From positions 83,432 through 147,431 of the forward strand of contig JADLBP010000211.1 of the NCBI GenBank assembly GCA_020847695.1: a stretch of DNA of 64,000 nucleotides, written 5' to 3'. Source of the stretch: Planctomycetota bacterium (lineage in GTDB: Bacteria > Planctomycetota > UBA1135 > GCA-002686595). Positions 25,819 to 35,293 of the stretch are shown here, piece by piece. Every line of letters starts with the position of its first letter. Position 1 is the first letter of the stretch. A model generated the notes under the pieces. That model saw only the letters and a program-made list of their open reading frames with translations. It searched no databases and was not told where the DNA came from. The translations under genes were made by a program, and so were the position numbers.

Positions 25819-27482
25819 TGCTTGCCGTCGCCGCCCTTGCGCTCGAGCTGCTTCTTCAAGAGCGCGAGGTTGTTCTTCGAGTCGCGGTGCGCGATCTCGA
25901 TCGCCGCGCGATCGTCCGGCGACAGGTCCTTGCGCGCGAGCTCCGTCTCGGCGCACGCGAAGGCCTTCGCGTAGAGCTCGAGCGCGCGCTCGAAGTCGCG
26001 CTCGAGGTTGTAGTGCAGGATCACCGCGGTGTCGTTCAGGTAGTTCGGGTTCTCCGGCGCGATCGAGAGCGCGGTTTCGTACGCCGCGAGCGCCCGCTCC
26101 CAGAACCCGACCAGCGTCTCGTGCGGCGTGTCCTTCTTGGTGCGCTTCAGCGCGTCCGCGTGGTCGCGCAGGAAGAGCCCGAGGTTGTTCCAGTGACGGC
26201 CGACCTCGGGGCTGACGCGCGTGCAGATCTCGCAGAGCAACGCAGCGTCGAGGTTCAGCGCCTCGCCCTCGTGCTTCTCCGGATTCGCGCACCAGCCGAC
26301 CAGGTACTCGATCTCGGCGAGCGTCATCTCCTTCGCGGCGGCGATCGCGGCGGTGAGGCCGTTCGGATCGGCGTCGGAGAACGTGCGCAGCGCGGCGATC
26401 GCTTCGGGGTACTCCTGCTGCGAGTAGCAGGCCTTGTAGACGTAGAACCACGAGTTGACGAACTCCGGGTTCTTCGCCAGCGTCGCTCGGAACGCTTCTT
26501 CGGCCTCGGGGTACTTCTTGCGGTCGAAGCGCGCCCAACCGAGCCACCAGAGCAACGTCGCTTCGCCCCACGCGTCGTCGGGATGCGCGACGAACGCGGT
26601 CTTCGCGGCCTCGAGCACCGCGAGCAACTCGTCGGCGCCGAGCGCCTGGTACGCCGCGAGGTAGTCGACGGTGCTCGGCGACGCGACGATCGCGGTCGTG
26701 TAGGCGGCGGTCGCCTTGTCCTTCGCTTGTTTCCAGAGCTGCGCGTTGCCGAGCTCCTTCGCGGCTTCGGCGCGTTTCGCGCGCGAGCCGAGGTCGTCCT
26801 GGCCGGCGAGCTCGGCGAGCGCGCGCTCGAACGACTCGACCGCGACGGTCCAGTGCGCATCGGCTTCCGACTTGGTCTTCTCGTCCGCCTGCGCGGAGAC
26901 GAACTGCGACATCGCGATGCGCCCGCGCAGCGTCAGCGCGTCGGGGCTCTTCGGCGCGACGGTCACCGCACGGTCGATCGCCTTGCGCGCGCGCGGCAGA
27001 TCCGGCGCGAACCACGCGGCTTCGGCGAGCGGCAGGAACGCGTCGCGATAGCGTTCGCCGTTCGCCGTGGTCGCGCGTTCGAGGAACGTGACCGCGTCCG
27101 CGAACTGTTGGCCGACGAAGCCGCCGGGGTTGCCGCCGGCGACCGCCTGTTTCGCCAGCTCGACCAGGCCGATGCCCATCACGTAGTCGACGTCGGGGCC
27201 CTTCGCGCCGGCGGCTTGCGCTTGGTCCGCCGCCGCGAGCGCGTCCTCGACCTGCCCGAGCGCGATCTGGGCGCGCAGCACCCAGACGCGGGTGCGGAAC
27301 TGGTCGCCGTCGCGTTTCGCGGCGTCTTCGAACAGCGCCATCGCTTCGTCGGGCTTGCCCGCGTCGAGCAGCGCGCGCCCGCGCGAGATCAGCGCGTCGA
27401 GCGACTCCTGCTCGACGAACGTGACGGCGGTCGGCGCGGGGAGCGGAGCGGGAACGCAGAACACGAAGATGGGAACGAACAT
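25815..27482 (-). CDS. Tetratricopeptide-repeat protein, probably exported
   Basis: The 555-residue protein starts with a short hydrophobic stretch (MFVPIFVFCVPAPLP) that may be a signal peptide. It then consists almost entirely of TPR-like helical pairs, for example LISRGRALLDAGKPDEAMALFEDAA near the N-terminus and LNDTAVILHYNLERDFERALELYAKAF near the C-terminus. TPR arrays serve as protein-interaction scaffolds. It lies 36 bases downstream of a second, related TPR lipoprotein gene and overlaps the DUF6687 gene, so the three form a minus-strand operon. No partner can be named. Confidence 0.82.
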   Translation of the reverse strand: MFVPIFVFCVPAPLPAPTAVTFVEQESLDALISRGRALLDAGKPDEAMALFEDAAKRDGDQFRTRVWVLRAQIALGQVEDALAAADQAQAAGAKGPDVDYVMGIGLVELAKQAVAGGNPGGFVGQQFADAVTFLERATTANGERYRDAFLPLAEAAWFAPDLPRARKAIDRAVTVAPKSPDALTLRGRIAMSQFVSAQADEKTKSEADAHWTVAVESFERALAELAGQDDLGSRAKRAEAAKELGNAQLWKQAKDKATAAYTTAIVASPSTVDYLAAYQALGADELLAVLEAAKTAFVAHPDDAWGEATLLWWLGWARFDRKKYPEAEEAFRATLAKNPEFVNSWFYVYKACYSQQEYPEAIAALRTFSDADPNGLTAAIAAAKEMTLAEIEYLVGWCANPEKHEGEALNLDAALLCEICTRVSPEVGRHWNNLGLFLRDHADALKRTKKDTPHETLVGFWERALAAYETALSIAPENPNYLNDTAVILHYNLERDFERALELYAKAFACAETELARKDLSPDDRAAIEIAHRDSKNNLALLKKQLERKGGDGKQ

Positions 27483-27518
27483 GGCGGTCTCGTCGGAAGG
27501 GGAGGAGTTGGAGAGCTG

Positions 27519-29600
27519 CTAGCGTCGCGCTTCGAGCTCGTCGCACTGCTTCAGCCAGACATCGGTCACTTTCGGCCGCGGATCGGGGCCGATCTCGACG
27601 GCGCGCTGGAACCACTTGCGGGCAGCGGCGACGTCGTGGTCGTGCTCGAGCGCGAGCACTCCGAGGTTCTCGTGCGCGTCGCCCCAGGCGTTCTCGAGCT
27701 CGAAGCGCTTGTCCTTGGCGAGCGTCGTGTCGGCGAGCTGGCGTTCGCCGAGCTCGACCGCGCGCAACAGCCACGCGCGCGCGCGCTCCCAATCACGCTT
27801 CAGGTAGTACACCTGGATCAGCGCGACGTCGTTCAGGATCCGGACGTCCTCGGGCGCGAGCTCGGCGGCCCGCTCGTACGCGGCGAAGCTCTGCTCGAAG
27901 AGGCGGGTCGCTTTCGCGCGCAGCGCGTCGGCCGCGCGCCCGAGCGCACGGCGCGAGGCTTCGTCGTCGGCGCCGGTGCGCGGGAGTTGCGCCGCCGCGC
28001 GCAGTTCCGCGAGACGCGCGGGATCGCGGATCTCGCCGCGCGACGCGCGCGCGAGGTCGTCCGCGTTGCCGGCGAGCTTGTCCGCGAGGTCGCGAGCGAA
28101 GAGCCCGGCGTTGTTCGCGAAGTCGAGGTTCCCGGGCTCGTACTCGAAGAGGCGCTGGAACGTCGCGGCGGCATCCTCGAGCGCACCGTCGCGTTGGAAG
28201 CCCGCGCCGACGTACGTCAGGCCGTCGACTCCCGAGCGCATGCGGCCCTCGATCGCGCAGCGCAGGCCGCCGGGGTAGAGCTCTTCCATCGACTCGAACG
28301 CGGCACGCGCGCCTGCGAGGTCGTTCGCGGCGAGCTTGGTCCAGCCGACGCCCGCGCGGCACATCGCTTCCCAGCCGAGCGCGGCGGACTCGAGGCTCGG
28401 ATCGGCGCGGCGCGCGGCGGCGAGGTCGGCCTCGGCGCGCGCGTACTCGTTGACGCTCGACGCATCGTTCTTCGCGAGCGCGAGCTCGAAGCGCGTGACG
28501 CCGAGATCGAAACGCGCGCGAGCGAGCTCGGGATGCGAGCCGAGCACGCGCGTCATCGCCGCGGCGGCGGCCTCGAAGCCGCCGAGTTGCTGCGCCGCGC
28601 GCCAGAGGCCTTCGAGCAGCGCGGTTTCGGAGCTCGCGCGGTGCAGCCCGCGTTCGTACGCGCTGCGCGCTTCCTCGAAGCGGCCTTCGCTCTCCGCCAG
28701 CGCGCCGAGCTGCACCCAGATCCAACCGTCGGGCGAGTTGGTGCCGAGGTAGCGGGCGAGCGCGTCCTCGCATTCGACGCGCAGTGCGTCGGCTTCCGCC
28801 GATTGGTTGGCGCGCGCGAGGTAGTACGAGTCGAGCGCGGCGCGCGCCCACGTGCGCTCGCCGGGCTCGGCGAGCGGGCTCGTCGTGCCGCGCGCGTCGA
28901 GCCGGCGCAAACCTTCGCGCGCGAAGCGCAGCGCCTCGTCGGTCCGGCCGAGCGCGGCGGCCGCGCGGCTCGCGCCGAACGCCGCGGCCGGCTCGCCGTC
29001 GAGCTGCGTGAACGCGCCGAGCGCGCGCTCGATCAGCGCGGATTCACCGAGCTGTCGGCCCGCTTGCAAGCTCGCTTCCGCGAACGGCAGCAGCGTGTCC
29101 TGACGACCGGGCGCTTCGTGGCGGACGTCCTCGAGCAGCGCGACCGCTTCGAGCGCTTGGCCCGCGGCGAGCAGGCGGACGCCTTCCTGGAGGCGCGAGC
29201 CGACGATCAGCTCCTCGAGCAGGTCGCGCGCGGTCGCGAAATCGCCGTCCTCGATCGCTTGGATCGCCGCCGCGCGTTGGTCTTCGATCGCCGCGGGATC
29301 GGCGGGGGCCTGGGGCTCGGGGGCGGAGGGGTCGGTCTCGCCGGAAGCGGCCGGCGCGGTGGGGCCGATCGGTGCGGCCGAGCTCTCCGCGGTGGGCTCG
29401 CGCGGCGTCTCCCGCGCGTCAGCGTCGTTCCGGCCGCTGCTCGGCTCGGTCGCGGCGAGCGCGGGCGCCGCGTTGTCCGCAGGGGCGCCTGCCGAGGCCG
29501 CCGGGTCGCTCGGTCCGCCCACGTCGGCGGGCTCGTTCGGCGTCGCGCGGCACGCCGCGAGCGCGGCGAAACCGATCAGACCGAAGCGCGCGACGTTCAT
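27519..29600 (-). CDS. Tetratricopeptide-repeat lipoprotein
   Basis: The 693-residue protein starts MNVARFGLIGFAALAACRA, a textbook lipoprotein signal with the lipobox LAAC. A Pro/Ala/Glu-rich, probably disordered linker spans about 22-125. The remainder is built of TPR-like repeats, the last ones (YERAAELAPEDVRILND, then ALEHDHDVAAARKWFQRAVEIG) being the clearest. It probably sits in the outer membrane facing the periplasm. Translation from an upstream in-frame ATG is possible, but the lipobox argues for this start. A TACACT -10 element lies about 45 bases upstream on the same strand. Confidence 0.82.
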   Translation of the reverse strand: MNVARFGLIGFAALAACRATPNEPADVGGPSDPAASAGAPADNAAPALAATEPSSGRNDADARETPREPTAESSAAPIGPTAPAASGETDPSAPEPQAPADPAAIEDQRAAAIQAIEDGDFATARDLLEELIVGSRLQEGVRLLAAGQALEAVALLEDVRHEAPGRQDTLLPFAEASLQAGRQLGESALIERALGAFTQLDGEPAAAFGASRAAAALGRTDEALRFAREGLRRLDARGTTSPLAEPGERTWARAALDSYYLARANQSAEADALRVECEDALARYLGTNSPDGWIWVQLGALAESEGRFEEARSAYERGLHRASSETALLEGLWRAAQQLGGFEAAAAAMTRVLGSHPELARARFDLGVTRFELALAKNDASSVNEYARAEADLAAARRADPSLESAALGWEAMCRAGVGWTKLAANDLAGARAAFESMEELYPGGLRCAIEGRMRSGVDGLTYVGAGFQRDGALEDAAATFQRLFEYEPGNLDFANNAGLFARDLADKLAGNADDLARASRGEIRDPARLAELRAAAQLPRTGADDEASRRALGRAADALRAKATRLFEQSFAAYERAAELAPEDVRILNDVALIQVYYLKRDWERARAWLLRAVELGERQLADTTLAKDKRFELENAWGDAHENLGVLALEHDHDVAAARKWFQRAVEIGPDPRPKVTDVWLKQCDELEARR

Positions 29601-29643
29601 GCGGGGAGGGCGGGCCGCGGCGTGCGGACCGGGATGGAGGGGG

Positions 29644-29649
29644 AGTGTA
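29644..29649 (-). promoter_or_regulatory. -10 element for the minus-strand TPR operon
   Basis: TACACT is read on the minus strand, with a weak TGAACG -35 about 16 bases upstream. The predicted leader to the ATG at 29600 is about 37 nt. It lies in the 381-base divergent gap between the TPR lipoprotein and the Ig-like lipoprotein genes. For the plus-strand gene that gap also holds a TATCCT hexamer (29923-29928), and it contains no coding sequence I can support. Confidence 0.4.
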
Positions 29650-29981
29650 GCCGACGCGAGTGGGCCGTTCACTCGCTCCACCGGCTCGGGCGCGCGCTCT
29701 AGCTCCGGCGAGCTCTCCGGTCACCCGTCGACGCGTCGCACGCTGGACTCCCGCTCGCGGCGAGCTCCGCGCGTGCGCTCGAGCCGCGAACTCGGCGGTC
29801 GCCCGGCCGCGGCGAGCGCGCCGGTCCCCAGCGGGCGACTCGAGCGCCCGACGTGACGCGATCGCGTGCGGGGCGGAAGAAGCTCCGCGCTCGCGCGTCC
29901 TGCACCTCCCCGTCGCGTTCGCTATCCTTCCCCGTTCCGCCGGGGGAGCTGCGCCCCGTTCTCCAGCCCGCGAGCGTTCCC

Positions 29982-32900
29982 GTGATCCCGATTCCCCGCC
30001 CGTCCGCCCGCCTCGCCTCCCTCGCTGCGCTCGCCGCGTTCGTCCTGACCGCCGGCGCGCTGCTCTCGGGCTGCGACAACCCCGCGTGCATCTTCGGGCC
30101 CAACGGCTGCCAGTCGGGCGGCGGGACCGGGGCGATCGGTTCCGAGCCCGCGACCGCGCCTTCGAACCACACGTGGCTGCGGACCGGCGCGCCGACGTTG
30201 ACCGCGAAGTTCCCGTCGACCAACACCGCGCACCCCGACTCGCCGATCGTGCTGGTGTTCAGCGAGTCGATGTCGGCCTCGAAGCTCCAGAGTTCGTTCC
30301 GACTCGACGTCGAAGGCAGCCTGGGGCAACCGGTGCCGATCGGGCCGGTCGCGTTGGTCGGCGACGGACGGATGTTGGTGCTCTTCCCGGCGGTCGCGCT
30401 GACCCCGGCGACCGGGTACACGCTCAGTTACGCCGAGCAAGCGGTGGTCGCCGACCTGCAGGGCACGCCGATCGACCAGCCCGCGGACAAGGTGATCTTC
30501 AGCTTCAAGACCGCCGACACCGCGCCCGCGACGCCGAAGGTGCTCGCGACGTGGCCGCCGGACAACGCGACCAACCAGAGCCCGTTCGGCGAGATCGTGG
30601 TCGTGTTCGATCGCCGCGTCAACGCGAGCACGGTCGACACCGATTCGTTCGACATCCAGGTCGACGGCGCGCCGCCGCCGTTCGATCCGCTGCCGCAGGC
30701 GCTGCTGACCGTCACCAACGGCATCCCGGTCTCCGACACGCGCGTCTACCGTTTTCGCAGCGTCGACGACGAGAACGAGGCGGTCGATCTCGGCGCCGAC
30801 GCCGACGTCGCGGTGACGCTCTCGCCGAGCGGCCATCGCATCCGCATGGCGGACGGCTCGCAGCTCGCGGAGATCAAGATCGACTACACGACCGCGTCGT
30901 TCGCGCCGCCGTCCTCCGCCGAGATGGTGTCGCTGCCGTTCGACGGCATCGGGATCGCCCACCTGACCGGGGGCAGCACGAAGGTCGGCGAGCTCGAGAT
31001 CGCGTTGACGCTCGACGACGGCCAAGCGACCGACCTGATCGGCGTCTTCGTGTTCGGCTACGAGAAAGCGTCGTCGCCGCCGACGCTCGCCGCGCTCTAT
31101 CGCGAGTTCGAGCTCGGCGACGTCCCGTACGACGCGAACACGCACGTCGCGACGATTCGCGAAGCCCAGCTCGAGCTCACCGCGTCGACGTCGCCGCTGT
31201 CGACGCGCTTCGCCGACGGTCCGCTGTACTTCGCGTTCCGTCGCCAGCGCGGCTCGGTCGCGAGCACCGTGCGCCTGCTCGACTCCGACGCCGACGCCCA
31301 GGGCACGCAGACGCCGACGCAGGACACCAAGGCGCCGACGCTGACCGGATTCGGCCTGAGCGGCAGCGACAAGACCAAGTTCCGCGGCGACGTGCGCAAC
31401 TTCGCCCTGGTCGGACGCGCGAGCGAGCCGATCGAGTCGGTCGAGATCACGACCGCGCTCGGCGACAACGGTACGTTGCCGTCGGTCGTCGCGTCGAACT
31501 CGGCCGGGCTCTTCGTGGCGCAGCCCTTCACGCAGCCCGAGTTCCTCTCGGCGCTCGATCCGCTCGCGGGCAACAACCCGCTCGACTTCAGCGTCGTGCT
31601 CTACGACCGCGCGCTCAACGAATCGACGCAGACCGACGCGGAGTACACCCAGGTCGGCGCGGTCGGCACCGGTTCCGCGCTCGGCGCGACGGTCACCGTC
31701 GAAGTGTTCGACGTCAACACGCTCGCGTTCATCGCCGACGCGAACGTGTTCACGCACGAGGACTTCCTGTTGACCGTCGACGCGCTGGACCAGGACGTCA
31801 CCGACGCGAGCGGACTCGCGACGCTCGACGCCGCGACGCTCGGCGACACGCTGGTCACCGTCGATGCGCCGGGCTACGACCTGGTGACCGTGCACGCGGT
31901 CGCGGTCGATCGCATCTCGATCGGGCTCGAGCCGAGCGGGCTCCTGCTCGGCACGGTCGACGGGCTGCTGTCGAGCGGCGACGGCAACGTCGCCGACTTC
32001 GAGCGCGTCTACGCCGACTCGCGCAAGCTAGAGGTCGACGAGCCGCTCGATGCGGTGCAGGTGTGCTCGATCAATCCGACGACCGCGAGCTACGAGTGCG
32101 CGTTCGGTCCGTACGACGTCCGTCCGAATCGCATCGGCGCGGTCGCGGTCGGCGTCACCGACACGCCGGCGAGCGAGTTCAACTACACCGCCGCGGGCTT
32201 CCTCAAGGGCTACGCGATCGAGGTGCCGGTCAAGCAGGTCTCGGTCAACGGCACGCAGGACGTCGACGTCGATCTCGACGCGCTGCTCGACGATCCGTCG
32301 ACGACGCTCGAGGACGCTCCGATCGACGGGCCGGCGACGTTGTTCGATGCGTCGACGGTGACCGGGCTCGACGTCAACGACCTCTCCGGCGCTCCGCGGG
32401 TCTTCCTCGAGAGCCCGATCCCGGCGCTCGCGCGCCCCGGCGCGGTCGGCTTCGGCGTCGCGTTCGACCAGGGCGGCAGCGTCTGGAAGCTGCGCACCGC
32501 GTACCCCGGCATCGCGGACCCGACCGACGGCAAGTACCCGGGCGACGACAAGGGCGAGCTCGTGCTCGACGGCACGATCGATCCCGACCTGATGCTCCAC
32601 TGCGAGCTGCGCGACGTGTACGGCGCCCGCGTCGGCCGCCGACCGCGGATGTCCGCGGTCGGCGCGAACCTCGCCGCGCCCAGCGCGCCGGCGCTGCTCG
32701 TGCCCGCGCCATCGGGCTCGACCGGCGCCGAAGGCTTCGACCTCGAGTTCGAGAACACGCTGCCGGATGCGCTCGGGCTGCCCGGGCTCTACCGCGTGAC
32801 GCTCTCGGACGACTCCGGCCGAGCCTGGCGTCTCTACGTCGCCGATCCGGACGATGCGTCGCCGACCGTTCGCGTGCACGCCCCCGATTTGCTCGCGTCC

Positions 32901-33053
32901 GGCGGCGTCGGGCTGTCCGACGGGACGCTCCACGCGACGATCGAGGCGTTCGCGTGGTCGGGCTTCGCGTGGGACGCCTTCTTCTGGACCGACGTCGAGC
33001 GCGAGCACGACGCTTTCGCCCAGAGCGCGCCTTTCAGCTTCAGCAAGCCCTGA
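29982..33053 (+). CDS. Large lipoprotein with SbsA/Big_5-type Ig-like domains
   Basis: From the GTG at 29982 the protein has 1023 residues. It starts with an Arg-containing n-region, a hydrophobic segment and the lipobox LLSGC. Two early repeats match the Ig-like 'PSSG' class: PTLTAKFPSTNTAHPDSPIV, then LVFSESM near residue 75, and PKVLATWPPDNATNQSPFGE, then VVVFDRRV near 195. Later parts contain further beta-rich modules and one carboxypeptidase-regulatory-like segment (VTVEVFDVNTLAFIADANVF). It is probably a surface or outer-membrane adhesin-like protein. The downstream gene also encodes a lipoprotein. Confidence 0.8.
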   Translation: MIPIPRPSARLASLAALAAFVLTAGALLSGCDNPACIFGPNGCQSGGGTGAIGSEPATAPSNHTWLRTGAPTLTAKFPSTNTAHPDSPIVLVFSESMSASKLQSSFRLDVEGSLGQPVPIGPVALVGDGRMLVLFPAVALTPATGYTLSYAEQAVVADLQGTPIDQPADKVIFSFKTADTAPATPKVLATWPPDNATNQSPFGEIVVVFDRRVNASTVDTDSFDIQVDGAPPPFDPLPQALLTVTNGIPVSDTRVYRFRSVDDENEAVDLGADADVAVTLSPSGHRIRMADGSQLAEIKIDYTTASFAPPSSAEMVSLPFDGIGIAHLTGGSTKVGELEIALTLDDGQATDLIGVFVFGYEKASSPPTLAALYREFELGDVPYDANTHVATIREAQLELTASTSPLSTRFADGPLYFAFRRQRGSVASTVRLLDSDADAQGTQTPTQDTKAPTLTGFGLSGSDKTKFRGDVRNFALVGRASEPIESVEITTALGDNGTLPSVVASNSAGLFVAQPFTQPEFLSALDPLAGNNPLDFSVVLYDRALNESTQTDAEYTQVGAVGTGSALGATVTVEVFDVNTLAFIADANVFTHEDFLLTVDALDQDVTDASGLATLDAATLGDTLVTVDAPGYDLVTVHAVAVDRISIGLEPSGLLLGTVDGLLSSGDGNVADFERVYADSRKLEVDEPLDAVQVCSINPTTASYECAFGPYDVRPNRIGAVAVGVTDTPASEFNYTAAGFLKGYAIEVPVKQVSVNGTQDVDVDLDALLDDPSTTLEDAPIDGPATLFDASTVTGLDVNDLSGAPRVFLESPIPALARPGAVGFGVAFDQGGSVWKLRTAYPGIADPTDGKYPGDDKGELVLDGTIDPDLMLHCELRDVYGARVGRRPRMSAVGANLAAPSAPALLVPAPSGSTGAEGFDLEFENTLPDALGLPGLYRVTLSDDSGRAWRLYVADPDDASPTVRVHAPDLLASGGVGLSDGTLHATIEAFAWSGFAWDAFFWTDVEREHDAFAQSAPFSFSKP

Positions 33054-33143
33054 ACGAACTCGCGCGGCGTCGCGGTTTTCCGTTAGGCCCCGCGCCACCC
33101 GGCTCCGTAGAATCCGCGCCGTCTTCCGACGCGAGAGGTGACC

Positions 33144-33743
33144 GTGAAGCTCCGAATCGTTGCGATTTCCTCGTTCCTCGGCCTGGCGGCCCTCCTTTCT
33201 TCCCTGAGCGGCTGCGACTCGCCGCGGACGGCCCCGCGTGGCGCCGACAACCTCGAGCTGCACACCGGACGGCTGCGTCAAGCGAACCCGCTCGACATCG
33301 CGGTCCTGCCGGTGCAGAACAACTCGGGCAACGAGCACGTGCCGCTCGACCTGCTGCGCTCCGCGTTCCACCGCGGGCTCGTTCGCCAGCGCTACACGCC
33401 GCTCGCGCTCGCGTACGTCGACTCGAAGATCGTCGAAGCCGCGTACACGCCCGGCGACACCGACGAGAATGCGATCCTGCAGGTCTTCGTCACCCGCTGG
33501 GACGACGCTCGCTGGAAGTCGAGCGCCGAGCTGCGCATCGACGGCGAGGTCTACCTGCTCGACGTCGGCAATCCGGATCCGACCAAGGCGCTGTGGGGCG
33601 GCAAGGTGTCGCGCACGGTGTCGATGCTCGCGCGTCGCCAGGTCGTCGCCTCCGACGGCGAGCTCCTCGGCGAAGCGTTGCAGCAGTTCGCGGACGACGT
33701 GCTGGCGTCGCTGCCGGCGCGCAACCCCGAGCAGGCGCCCTAG
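33144..33743 (+). CDS. Putative lipoprotein, similar in layout to the GNA1162/DUF799 family
   Basis: The 199-residue protein has a lipoprotein signal (VKLRIVAISSFLGLAALL, lipobox LSGC). A compact domain beginning LDIAVLPVQNNSGNEHVPLD follows, with SAFHRGLVRQRYTPLALAYVD, which resembles the alpha/beta start of the DUF799/LpoB-like lipoproteins. The GTG at 33144 is chosen because GAGAGG lies 8 bases upstream; another GTG six bases earlier is possible. The function is unknown. LpoB-like proteins activate penicillin-binding proteins, but this assignment is not strong enough to transfer. Confidence 0.75.
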   Translation: MKLRIVAISSFLGLAALLSSLSGCDSPRTAPRGADNLELHTGRLRQANPLDIAVLPVQNNSGNEHVPLDLLRSAFHRGLVRQRYTPLALAYVDSKIVEAAYTPGDTDENAILQVFVTRWDDARWKSSAELRIDGEVYLLDVGNPDPTKALWGGKVSRTVSMLARRQVVASDGELLGEALQQFADDVLASLPARNPEQAP

Positions 33744-33825
33744 GCTCCGCAGGCTCGCGCGCGAGCGCGCCGCGGTCGATTCCAGCCGCCGCGCGCCCGT
33801 CCGCCACGGCCAGCGGGTGCTCGCG

Positions 33826-35223
33826 ATGTCGCTTCTCGGCACGACTCCTTCGCGCGGGCCCGGCGCGAGCTTCGCGCTCGCGACTCTGCTGCTCCCTGCC
33901 GTGTTGCTGTGGTGCGCGACGCTCTCGTTCGCGCGCCCGGGCGAAGGCGAGCGCAAGCCGAACGTCGTGCTGATCGTCGCCGACGACCTCGGTTACGCGG
34001 ATCTCGGCGTCCAAGGCGCGCGCGACGTGCGCACGCCGAACCTCGATCGACTCGCGGCGGAGGGCGTGCGCTTCACCGCCGGTTACGTCACCGCGCCGCT
34101 GTGCGCTCCGAGCCGCGCGGCGCTGTTGACCGGCCGCTACGGCCAGCGCTTCGGGCTCGAGACCAACCCGGGTTCCGAACGCGACGCCGCCGCGGGCTTC
34201 GGCGTGCCGCGCGACGAGCCGATGCTCGCGGAACGCCTGAAGGCCGCCGGCTACGCGACCGCGATCGTCGGCAAGTGGCACGTCGGTTACGAAGCCGAGC
34301 TGCGGCCGCAGCGCCGAGGCTTCGACAGCTTCTTCGGCTTCCTCTCCGGCTCGAGCCGCTACGTCGCGCGCAACCTGCGCAACCCGATCCTGCGCGGCGA
34401 CGAGCCGACCAAGGTCGAGGGTTACCTGACCGACGCGTTCACGCGCGAAGCGGTCGAGTTCATCGGCGCGCACGCCGAGCAGCCGTTCTTCCTCTACGTG
34501 CCGTTCAACGCGGTGCACGTGCCGCTCGAAGCTCCCGAGCCCGACCGCGAGCGCTTCGCCGGGATCTCCGACGAGAAGCGGCGCACGTTCGCCGTGATGC
34601 TCTCGAAGCTCGACTCCGGCGTCGGCGCGATCCTCGCGGCGCTCGACGAGAAGAAGCTCTCCGAGGACACGCTGGTGATCTTCCTCTCCGACAACGGCGG
34701 CGCGACGGCGGAGAACACGTCGAGGAACGCGCCGCTGCGCGGCGAGAAGCCCGAGCTCTACGAAGGCGGCGTGCGCGTGCCGTTCCTCGTCCGCTGGACC
34801 GGCAAGCTGAAGGCGGGGACCGTCGAGGCGCGGCCGGTGAGCTCGCTCGACGTCGTGCCGACGGTGCTCGCGGCCGCGGGTCTGGCGAAGGGCGGCGGCC
34901 GCCCCGATGGCAAGACGGACGACAAGCCGCTCGACGGCGTCGACCTCGTGCCGTTCCTGACCGGCAAGTCGAAGGCGCGGCCGCACGACGCGCTCTTCTG
35001 GCGGATCGGCAAGGACTCCGCGGCGCGCGTCGGCGACTGGAAGCTCGTCGTCCACGGCGATCAGACCGAGCTCTACGACCTGACCGAAGACCTCGCGGAG
35101 AAGACGAACCTCGCCAAGCGCCGGCCGGAGGTCGTCGCGAAGCTGCGCGCGGCGTACGAGGCTTGGGAGCGCCAATTGGTCGCACCGCGTTGGACTCCGA
35201 CGCGCGGAGCAGGCGACGAATAG
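33826..35223 (+). CDS. Secreted sulfatase (formylglycine-dependent)
   Basis: The 465-residue protein has a signal peptide (about residues 15-38). A sulfatase domain follows, beginning NVVLIVADDLGYADLG (metal-binding DD). The C-x-P-S-R signature is at residue 93 (LCAPSRAALLTGRY), where Cys is converted to formylglycine by a maturase. Other family landmarks are GKWHVG, the FLSDNGG metal site and the ELYDLTEDLAEKTNLA C-terminal block. It would hydrolyse sulfate esters, typically of polysaccharides, outside the cytoplasm. The length is normal. No maturase gene is in the window. It is followed by a second sulfatase-fold enzyme that lacks this Cys. Confidence 0.93.
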   Translation: MSLLGTTPSRGPGASFALATLLLPAVLLWCATLSFARPGEGERKPNVVLIVADDLGYADLGVQGARDVRTPNLDRLAAEGVRFTAGYVTAPLCAPSRAALLTGRYGQRFGLETNPGSERDAAAGFGVPRDEPMLAERLKAAGYATAIVGKWHVGYEAELRPQRRGFDSFFGFLSGSSRYVARNLRNPILRGDEPTKVEGYLTDAFTREAVEFIGAHAEQPFFLYVPFNAVHVPLEAPEPDRERFAGISDEKRRTFAVMLSKLDSGVGAILAALDEKKLSEDTLVIFLSDNGGATAENTSRNAPLRGEKPELYEGGVRVPFLVRWTGKLKAGTVEARPVSSLDVVPTVLAAAGLAKGGGRPDGKTDDKPLDGVDLVPFLTGKSKARPHDALFWRIGKDSAARVGDWKLVVHGDQTELYDLTEDLAEKTNLAKRRPEVVAKLRAAYEAWERQLVAPRWTPTRGAGDE

Positions 35224-35293
35224 CGTTCGCTCGCCGGAGCGAGCCGGCGCGTCGCCGCGGTTAGGATGGACGTCGCGCCTCCGAGGCGAAGCC